A DNA stretch of 64,000 nucleotides from Prochlorococcus sp. AG-402-M15. GTDB lineage: Bacteria; Cyanobacteriota; Cyanobacteriia; PCC-6307; Cyanobiaceae. The position numbers and the translations under genes are program-made. The DNA lies in contig QCIP01000002.1 in the NCBI GenBank assembly GCA_003216615.1, forward strand, positions 143,591 to 207,590, written 5' to 3'. The notes beneath the pieces are model-generated. The model searched no databases. It worked only from the letters and a program-made list of their open reading frames with translations, and was not told the origin of the DNA. Below are positions 57,986 to 64,000 of the stretch, in pieces. How positions within the stretch are numbered: the stretch's first letter is position 1; each line of letters begins with the position of its first letter.

Positions 57986-58186
57986 ATGGGTATGAACGCA
58001 CTAGATGTTTACACCAAAATAAATATCAAAGATTACTTGGCTAGACCTGAAGCAAATTTTGATAAAGAGTATTCAGAAGAGAGACAAAAAATTAGACAGT
58101 ACATTCGCAAAGATGATCTTGCTGCAAAACGTGATGGTGGTGTTATTGATTGGGGCTATCTTTTAAACGCTGCGGATAGTTTTTAA
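57986..58186 (+). CDS. 66-residue hypothetical protein
   Basis: A soluble, charged protein (MGMNALDVYTKINIKDYL, then FDKEYSEERQKIRQYIRKDD). A TAAAAT box 8 bases upstream of the start fits a -10 element with a very short leader. Its last 44 bases overlap an antisense ORF. It has the look of small, conserved island genes in Prochlorococcus; function unknown. Confidence 0.6.
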   Translation: MGMNALDVYTKINIKDYLARPEANFDKEYSEERQKIRQYIRKDDLAAKRDGGVIDWGYLLNAADSF

Positions 58187-58283
58187 AACGATCTAAAATT
58201 TTTTCTTTTCCATTAGGAATATCTAAAATATTTCCTGAATAATTATCAAGAATTGATTTAGTAGTAGGCTGACGATCTTCCAT
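58143..58283 (-). CDS. 46-residue antisense-overlapping hypothetical protein
   Basis: ATG to TAA with protein-like sequence (MEDRQPTTKSILDNYSGN, DIPNGKEKILDRFKN). Its last 14 codons run antisense to the end of the 66-residue gene. Soluble and unrecognised. Its credibility rests on amino-acid texture only. Confidence 0.4.
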   Translation of the reverse strand: MEDRQPTTKSILDNYSGNILDIPNGKEKILDRFKNYPQRLKDSPNQ

Positions 58284-58404
58284 GTTTGAATCTATGTTGA
58301 TGATTTACGTTTTGAGTATCTAAACCAATAAGTCTCATTAGTACTTTTCCATTGGCTGCTACTGCGCTGTAATTTCCCTTTTTTCTTTTGATAAATTTTT
58401 CTAA

Positions 58405-58680
58405 AAAATAATAAATAAATGATGAGAAGGTTATCCAAAAAAAGTATAACCAAATTTTAGATATAATTATTATATATTTTTTATCTTCAAATAATTGTTC
58501 CCATTCACCAATTTTTAAGTAAGTTTTGGGATAAAAACCACTAACTAAAGAAATTGAATCATAAAAAAATTTTTCTTATTTTTTATTGAATAATTGGAGA
58601 TATATTCTCTCTATAAATTTATGGTATCTATCAATTTATAATTGGCTATGAATTCCAACAAAATATTTATTTGAGATAAA
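58405..58680 (-). pseudogene. Decayed inverted copy of the 3' part of the transglutaminase-like gene
   Basis: Reading the minus strand gives YFVGIHSQL-stop-IDRYHKFIERIY, then SISLVSGFYPKTY and WEQLFEDKKYIIIISKIW. This closely follows residues 197-290 of the gene at 56621-57541, with at least two in-frame stops and several substitutions. Only the last third is present, in opposite orientation, so it is a dead partial duplicate. Confidence 0.85.
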
Positions 58681-58687
58681 CAAATGT

Positions 58688-59797
58688 TTAAATATTGTCA
58701 AAGATTTCTTTAAACTTTTCTCTTCTTTTTTCATAACTAAAAAGATCTTCAATTCTTTTAAAGCCTTTCTCAACCATTTCAATATATTGATTTTTTTTGA
58801 TTCTAGAAAGTTTATTTAATTCATCTGCAAGTGATTCAGGAGTTTGTTCAAGGTTTATAATACCAATTTTACCAACAACCTCTGGTTGGGCTGAATACCT
58901 TGAAACCAATGCAGGAGTACCTTGCTCCATTGCTTCAAGGACAGCATTTCCAAATCCCTCATACCATGAACTTTGGACATAAAAATTTGAAGCACTAAGC
59001 ACTTTGTTTTTTCTCTCAACGCTTATATTTATTTCAAGTTTAATGTGATTATTAAGATTATTTTTAGAGATAAATTCTTTAAGTGACTTTAAACCATTAC
59101 CTTCTTTTCCCATTATGGTTAATTTAGGTAAAGTTAAATTTAACTTTTTTAAAACAAGATAAGATTGCAATAAAATTATCAAACCTTTTCTCACTTGAGA
59201 TTCTTTTGTTTGCCAGCACATAGTACATATAGTTAAATCTTTGGCATATCCATCTTTTTTATTGAAGTTGTTTTCTATCCAATTAAGTTTCTTTTCTTTA
59301 AGTATATTTAATTGTTCAATCTTATTTTGGGAACAAGAATATACTAATTTCGGATTAAATGTTCTTATGTGATTTGTTATGCTTTGATATTGGTCTTTTG
59401 ACATAAATATATTTGCATCAGCAAATCTTAAACTTATTTTTGTTAGAAATTTTTTTATAAAGTTAAATCTCCAGAAATCATCAATACCTATTAGATCAAA
59501 CATATGAATAGCTCCAGTTATAATCAACTTTTTTTTAAGAAGCTTACAAAATAATATAAATATAGCCATTCTTGACCACCACCATCCATATATAATTTTT
59601 GCTTTATTTATGTTTAATAAAATATCTTTAAAATTTTGGCATAAAAATACTTCATAACCTAAGTCATTCAAAATGTCATAATCAATTTTATACCAAATCC
59701 ATAATTCTATATATTCAGAAGGAATTGGAACTACATACATCACTCTTTTATTTATTATATTTTTTGATTTAGATAACTTATTTTTCATTTGATTCAT
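58688..59797 (-). CDS. GT4-family glycosyltransferase
   Basis: A 369-residue GT-B enzyme. The C-terminal donor-binding domain has SSWYEGFGNAVLEAMEQGTPALVS (split motif: EGFGNAVLEAM with the E-x7-E pair) followed by SAQPEVVGKIGII. The N-terminal acceptor domain has IIYGWWWSRMAIFIL. The sugar and acceptor are unknown. It sits next to a NodU-type carbamoyltransferase, so O-antigen or capsule decoration is the likely setting. Very AT-rich. Confidence 0.82.
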   Translation of the reverse strand: MNQMKNKLSKSKNIINKRVMYVVPIPSEYIELWIWYKIDYDILNDLGYEVFLCQNFKDILLNINKAKIIYGWWWSRMAIFILFCKLLKKKLIITGAIHMFDLIGIDDFWRFNFIKKFLTKISLRFADANIFMSKDQYQSITNHIRTFNPKLVYSCSQNKIEQLNILKEKKLNWIENNFNKKDGYAKDLTICTMCWQTKESQVRKGLIILLQSYLVLKKLNLTLPKLTIMGKEGNGLKSLKEFISKNNLNNHIKLEINISVERKNKVLSASNFYVQSSWYEGFGNAVLEAMEQGTPALVSRYSAQPEVVGKIGIINLEQTPESLADELNKLSRIKKNQYIEMVEKGFKRIEDLFSYEKRREKFKEIFDNI

Positions 59798-59924
59798 ATT
59801 TGGTAATTATTATAAAATATTGAGTTGAACTAATATTATTAAAAGTCAATATTTACTAATAATTCCAATAGATTTGGATGTTTTTAAGATATGTTTCTTA
59901 ATGAGTTGAAAGTTTTAAAACTTG

Positions 59925-61697
59925 CTATTTACTAATAATATAATTATCAATAATTAAAACATCAATTCTGTTATCTAAATAAGCTCTTAATGCATCATCA
60001 ATTGAACAAACAATAGGTTCTTCATGAGCATTAAAACTTGTGTTTATTAAAGCTAATATACCAGTTATCTTTTCATATTCTTCCAAAATTCTATACATTA
60101 TTTTGTTTTCTTCTTTTTTTATTATCTGTGGTCTAGCAGTTCCATCTACATGAACAACAGCAGGAATTGATTTGGCAATTTTGTTGTCTACATTACTTGT
60201 AACAGTCATATATTTTGCGGCTAGATAAGAGGATAATTCTGGAAAAATTTTTTTTGCATTTTCATATCTTATTACTGGTGCAAAGGGCATAAATTCTGTT
60301 CTATTAAGCCTTGCATTTAATTTTTGATTTATTCTTTCATCAATTGGAGATGCGATTATACTTCTATTACACAATGCTCTTGGTCCAAATTCCATTTTAC
60401 CTTGTACTAAACCAATAATTTTCCCTTCACTAATTTGCTTTGCAACAATTTTAGGCATATCTAATCTATATTCATAATTTAATTTCAAATCTATTAGTTT
60501 ATTCTCTATTTGATTTGTATTTATTTCATTTCCTAAATACATACTTTCTGGGATCTGTCTTTTTGATTTATTCTTAGAATTTCTAAAATAAGCTAATTGT
60601 GCTGCCCCAACTGCTAATCCGCCATCTCCCATATTGGGGAAAACATACATATCATTAATTCCTTTACTCTCCAAAATTTTCTGGTTTAGTTTTACATTCG
60701 CAAATGTGCCGCCTGCTAAACATATATTAGATTTAGAATCTTGCCCTAAGAAGTAACTAATAAAATCTAATGCAAATTCTTCTAATGTTGCCTGACCTCC
60801 AGCTGCAATATCTTCTTTAGATTGATTTTTAAAAATTTTTTCAAAATATTTTTTATAAGATTCTGTAGTTTTAAAAAGAATTTTTTTAGAAAATAACTTT
60901 TTGAATATAAAAATTATAAGATCTAAGCCTTTAAGTTTTAATGGCCTTATTTTTGAGAAAAGTTCGTTCCTTGGATCGAAGCTTAGTAAGACTTTTAATT
61001 TGCTTTTTAATTTATTTGGATTTCCATAGGCTGCTAATCCTAGGACCTTGCCTTCATGCCTGTATCTTTTAAAGCCTAAAAAGTTTGTTATCTCAGTATA
61101 AAATGCTCCAGGAGACATTATATCTGAATAGGATTTTTTCTTTTTTAAATTATTTTTACTACCTTCCCAGAGGCTTACACATTTATCATCTCCATATTGG
61201 TCCATTACACAAACATATGCATCGTCAAATGGGCTTGAAAAATAAGCAGAAGCTGCATGACATTCATGGTGATCATAGTATTTATAAGAACAATTTAATC
61301 CTAATTTTGCAAATGCTTTCTTTAGGCATTTTTCTTGATATTTTTTGTCCGGGTTATAGCCTCTAATTTTAAGAAATATAGATTCAAATTTATGTTTTAA
61401 GTATTTAAATTTTATTTTAAATGGAAAATTATTGGAAACATCATACTGTGTTTTTGAATTGAACCAAATATCGTTGAGATAAGATGAAGCAGGAAACTTA
61501 TTTGATATAGCAATTAAATCAATTTCATTACTCTTGAGCTTGGCTATTTCTAAACATTTAGAAATAGCCATATATGGAAATCCATAATGGTTTTTTATGC
61601 GCGATAATCTTTCTTCGCCTATAGATACTATTAATTTTCCATTTGAAATGATTGCTGCATGAGAATCATGATTCCAGCAAATTCCTAGAATTTTCAT
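59925..61697 (-). CDS. NodU/CmcH-family carbamoyltransferase
   Basis: A 590-residue two-domain enzyme. The Kae1-like domain begins ILGICWNHDSHAAII with VSIGEERLSRIKNH, has the metal-binding HHECHAASAYF near residue 147, and ICLAGGTFANVKLN. The C-terminal YrdC-like domain has GKMEFGPRALCNRSI, VVHVDGTARPQII and INTSFNAHEEPIV. It transfers carbamoyl groups to sugars or natural products. With the neighbouring glycosyltransferase it suggests carbamoylated surface glycan. Confidence 0.92.
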   Translation of the reverse strand: MKILGICWNHDSHAAIISNGKLIVSIGEERLSRIKNHYGFPYMAISKCLEIAKLKSNEIDLIAISNKFPASSYLNDIWFNSKTQYDVSNNFPFKIKFKYLKHKFESIFLKIRGYNPDKKYQEKCLKKAFAKLGLNCSYKYYDHHECHAASAYFSSPFDDAYVCVMDQYGDDKCVSLWEGSKNNLKKKKSYSDIMSPGAFYTEITNFLGFKRYRHEGKVLGLAAYGNPNKLKSKLKVLLSFDPRNELFSKIRPLKLKGLDLIIFIFKKLFSKKILFKTTESYKKYFEKIFKNQSKEDIAAGGQATLEEFALDFISYFLGQDSKSNICLAGGTFANVKLNQKILESKGINDMYVFPNMGDGGLAVGAAQLAYFRNSKNKSKRQIPESMYLGNEINTNQIENKLIDLKLNYEYRLDMPKIVAKQISEGKIIGLVQGKMEFGPRALCNRSIIASPIDERINQKLNARLNRTEFMPFAPVIRYENAKKIFPELSSYLAAKYMTVTSNVDNKIAKSIPAVVHVDGTARPQIIKKEENKIMYRILEEYEKITGILALINTSFNAHEEPIVCSIDDALRAYLDNRIDVLIIDNYIISK

Positions 61698-62108
61698 AAA
61701 GGTTTAAAAGGAATAAATACATTGTAACTTGAAGCATATTTTCTGAATAGTTGTTCTGAATTTCTTAGTTTTGGTTTTGCTTCAAAATATGCAATTATTA
61801 TTTTCAGGCTAAACTTCAATATCTAATAAAACCAAACTTCTATCGCCAGTGAAATATCTAAAAGAGACTCTTGTCATAAGTCTTCCTTTGCTTTTTTCCC
61901 TTTCACAATACAAACATTACCAACCTAAATTTTAAGTAGGTTTGGAATTTATTCACAACAGCACGAGAAAGCATGCTACAACTTGTAAATCTCTAGATGT
62001 ATTTTAAAGGATGGATTTCAATAATCAAACGCTATAAAGTACTATAGGAATTAAGGACGTTATGAAAGAAATCTTTAGATTTATTGTTATGACTAACGTT
62101 TGAGATTT
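61698..62108. other. Intergenic stretch between the carbamoyltransferase and tRNA-Ala
   Basis: About 410 bases. Apart from one possible 34-codon frame (61809-61913, minus) I see no gene. The half next to the tRNA is of normal AT-richness and may hold the tRNA promoter. Confidence 0.5.
61809..61913 (-). CDS. Possible 34-residue protein
   Basis: A TTG-to-TAG frame with protein-like sequence (MYCEREKSKGRL, then MTRVSFRYFTGDRSLVLL). A downstream ATG would give 22 residues. Highly charged with no membrane span. Included because its codons look less random than the surroundings, but it may be chance. Confidence 0.25.
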   Translation of the reverse strand: MYCEREKSKGRLMTRVSFRYFTGDRSLVLLDIEV

Positions 62109-62181
62109 GGGGCCATAGCTCAGCTGGTAGAGCACCTGCATGGCATGCAGGTGGTCAGGAGTTCGAATCTCCTTGGCTCCA
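62109..62181 (+). tRNA. tRNA-Ala (GGC)
   Basis: A full cloverleaf. The acceptor GGGGCCA pairs with TGGCTCC, the D arm is GCTCAGCTGGTAGAGC, the anticodon stem CCTGC/GCAGG encloses ATGGCAT with anticodon GGC, and the T arm has GTTCGAATC. Discriminator A. It lies inside the island-like region; tRNA genes are the usual integration sites of picocyanobacterial islands. Confidence 0.95.
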
Positions 62182-62288
62182 TGATTTTAATTAATCTAAA
62201 ATTACTCATTAAAAATTTTTAACTAAAAATCTTCTTAACTACCTTATTTGTAATCTGTCAGTAAATAAAAAGTAATTTAAAAAACTAT

Positions 62289-63023
62289 TTATAAAATTTT
62301 TGATTTTAATAAAAATAAATATTCACGGCCAGAGGGATAAGCATAATCAAATTGATAATCACAATAGTAATATTGTTTAAATAAATTCAAAAGATGTGTT
62401 TTTCTTCTTCTGTAAGTAGTGTAATAGTTATTTTTGTTCGCTTTTAAATAAGATTTTAAACATCTTAAAAAGTTATAAATTAGATCAACGAATTTATATG
62501 GTGAAAAAGAAAAAGAGAATATAGATGGTGTAATTATTAAAATATACTTTATGTGACTTTTAGAAATTTTCTTTAATAAGAATTTAATTTGATCATCGCT
62601 AAATATATAGTCCATTTGAGATAGTATTAGGATTTCATATTTATTTTTTATTTTAAAATCTTTGGATAGAACATCTTGTTTAAAGTATTTAAGAGAATCC
62701 GATATTAATAAACCATTCGAAAATTTATTTGCAAGACTTACTGCCTTTTCATCTATATCGAAAACATCGATACTGTAGTTATTGTTTTTTACTAAAGTTG
62801 AATCTTTGATAAGGTCCATTCCTATTGAAATAGCACTCATACCGTTTAATTGTTTTTTTGAAATAGTTTTGGAAATCGCTCCTGCATGAAGAAAAGTATG
62901 AGGCTCTAATATTACATATTCATTATAAAGTTCTTCTAAGGTAGATATCCTTTTATATAAATCTTCTCTTTTGGAATAGACTTCCATTTCTTTATTATGT
63001 TTGAAGTTAAGAATGTTTATCAT
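62289..63023 (-). CDS. SAM-dependent methyltransferase-like protein
   Basis: A 244-residue protein. A Rossmann-like core is suggested by MSAISIGMDLIKDSTL (motif I position) followed by IDVFDIDEKAVSLAN, a typical post-I acidic loop, then YEILILSQMDYIFSD and YILIITPSI. The glycine pattern of motif I is not fully canonical, so the fold is inferred. The C-terminus (FDYAYPSGREYLFLLKS) is well conserved in the broken copy at 55.4 kb. Function unknown; likely natural-product or surface-sugar modification. Confidence 0.6.
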   Translation of the reverse strand: MINILNFKHNKEMEVYSKREDLYKRISTLEELYNEYVILEPHTFLHAGAISKTISKKQLNGMSAISIGMDLIKDSTLVKNNNYSIDVFDIDEKAVSLANKFSNGLLISDSLKYFKQDVLSKDFKIKNKYEILILSQMDYIFSDDQIKFLLKKISKSHIKYILIITPSIFSFSFSPYKFVDLIYNFLRCLKSYLKANKNNYYTTYRRRKTHLLNLFKQYYYCDYQFDYAYPSGREYLFLLKSKIL

Positions 63024-63144
63024 TTTGTGATTTCTTTTAAAAATTTTAACAAGAGTTTCTATTCTTCTTTTTTAAAGATTTAATTACTCTTTTTCTTATA
63101 TTATTATTAAATAATTATCTTTGCTAAAAGGGACTAATAGGATT

Positions 63145-64000
63145 ATGGAAACTAATTCCAATAATGAAAGTTTAATAAAAATACCTCTAGAAACTCATGA
63201 CTGGATACCGCAAGTAGTAACTAGGCTTAGAAAATCTATTGGTAAGAAGCCCTATTCAAAAGTGATTTTATTAGGCTTTAGTGAAAACATGAAATGGTTA
63301 AGTAGGCTATTAAAGGAAGATAATAGAAAAGTCAGTCTTGCGGATTGGCGCAGTGAATTTTATTCGTATGACTGTGGTGGGGAAATCGTAATGGCAATTG
63401 AGAAAATTAGTGCAACTGATAATGATTTGATAGTTATTTGTCCAGAAGAAATATGTCTCATGAAAGATTGTATGTACTTTTTGATGAAAAGTAAGTTAAA
63501 TAAAACACCAACTTTATATGATAGAAACCTAAAACATTCACCTTTTCATGAAGAAGAGCCTTATAAGTCTATAAAAGACAAAGCATACAAAAGAGCTCGA
63601 TCTATGATTAGCGAAGCTCAACTATTTGACTTAATACAATATATAAAACTTACAAAAAATATTGAGGGTTCCGTTGTTGAATATGGTTCTTTACATGGGG
63701 GGTCTGGAGCAATACTAGTTGAGGCAGTAAATCATTATGGGATAAAACCTGTATATCTTTTTGATACATTTGATGGAATTCCAGAGTCTAAATATGGATT
63801 AGATTATAGATGGAGTGGTTCTTTTTCAAATAATTCTTTTAAAGAAGTTTCAACAATTTTTTCTGATTGTAAAAATGTAAAAGTTGTTTCTGGAAATATT
63901 ATGGAAACTTATGATTCTGTCAAAGGTCCTATTTCTTTTGGATATCTTGCAAGCGATACGTTGGAAACTGGGGAACAGCTACTTCATTTTATGTGGGATA
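63145..64000 (+). CDS. TylF-like SAM methyltransferase, 3' truncated by window end
   Basis: An open frame of at least 285 codons that runs off the edge. The C-terminal part matches TylF/MycF macrocin-O-methyltransferase-like enzymes: SVVEYGSLHGGSGAILVEA (SAM motif I), YLFDTFDGIPESKYG (post-I Asp), and SFGYLASDTLETG. The first 160 residues form a separate domain with a possible Rossmann-like VILLGFSENMKW and many cysteines later on. Divergent from the preceding methyltransferase-like gene, in the same surface-glycan-type neighbourhood. Confidence 0.75.
   Translation, partial: METNSNNESLIKIPLETHDWIPQVVTRLRKSIGKKPYSKVILLGFSENMKWLSRLLKEDNRKVSLADWRSEFYSYDCGGEIVMAIEKISATDNDLIVICPEEICLMKDCMYFLMKSKLNKTPTLYDRNLKHSPFHEEEPYKSIKDKAYKRARSMISEAQLFDLIQYIKLTKNIEGSVVEYGSLHGGSGAILVEAVNHYGIKPVYLFDTFDGIPESKYGLDYRWSGSFSNNSFKEVSTIFSDCKNVKVVSGNIMETYDSVKGPISFGYLASDTLETGEQLLHFMWD

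Noticed and set aside
62062..62103. 13-codon ATG frame just before tRNA-Ala
   Set aside because: Too short to support, and it ends against the tRNA; no distinguishing features.
55103..64000. Integrase, insertion sequence, CRISPR array or tRNA-derived attachment repeats in the island
   Set aside because: I looked for recombinase motifs, regular repeat-spacer patterns and copies of the tRNA-Ala 3' end and found none within the window.

Overview
This window looks like a chromosomal segment of a Prochlorococcus-type marine picocyanobacterium, most likely a high-light-adapted low-GC strain. I infer this from very AT-rich DNA, tightly packed genes with short spacers and ATGA-type overlaps, many TTG/GTG starts, and a set of marker genes: a high-light-inducible (Hli) protein, a ClpR/ClpP3 pair, the cyanobacterial ARC6/Ftn2 division protein, a nickel superoxide dismutase, a group 2 sigma factor, and DUF3611, DUF3122 and TIGR03792-type proteins. 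The assignment rests on gene content and base composition; no search was run.

Layout. 1-1.3 kb: small membrane proteins and an hli gene. 1.3-5.8 kb, minus strand: cobD, ilvC, clpP, clpR and a PIN/TRAM membrane protein. 5.9-13.1 kb: hemW, panB, the SRP RNA, then a minus-strand cell-wall and division block (ftsZ, ftsQ, a small membrane protein, ddl), miaB and tRNA-His. 13.3-18.4 kb: an amidohydrolase, a FAD-linked oxidase split by an in-frame stop, folC, argD and tRNA-Leu. 18.7-23.7 kb: two overlapping micro-ORFs, murA, a SpoU/TrmH methyltransferase, lpdA and trpC. 23.8-25.3 kb: a nickel module (putative Ni permease, sodX, sodN). 25.3-38.9 kb: FKBP isomerase, lnt, mnmA, nnr, a sigma factor, pdhA, ftn2, ffh, rpsP, phoH and a Bax-inhibitor-1-like protein. 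38.9-42.2 kb: a tight era, trmD-ispF, TIGR03792, larB operon. 42.2-55.1 kb: thiamine, riboflavin, NAD, cobalamin and arginine genes (thiS, thiE, ribF, nadK, cbiET, ribD, argF) with surE, pheS, ftsH and lexA.

The last 9 kb (about 55.1-64 kb) differ. This is a genomic island with gene debris: a truncated and frameshifted copy of a methyltransferase-like gene whose intact version lies 7 kb away, the 3' remnant of a RecA-like/replicative ATPase of the kind found on mobile elements, an inverted decayed copy of the end of a transglutaminase-like membrane protein, tiny ORFs, and surface-polysaccharide-type genes (GT4 glycosyltransferase, NodU-type carbamoyltransferase, two SAM methyltransferase-like proteins). 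A tRNA-Ala gene lies inside it. The second methyltransferase runs off the right edge.

How the genes work together. Both RNA and protein of the signal recognition particle are present (SRP RNA and Ffh). FtsZ, FtsQ and Ftn2 belong to the division apparatus. SodN and SodX form a matched Ni-SOD substrate and protease pair with a likely nickel importer beside them. The most notable anomalies are the in-frame stop in the FAD oxidase, two genes (sodX and the SpoU methyltransferase) with no canonical start codon for their conserved N-termini, an in-frame TrmD-IspF fusion, and a 9-bp inverted repeat directly upstream of lexA.
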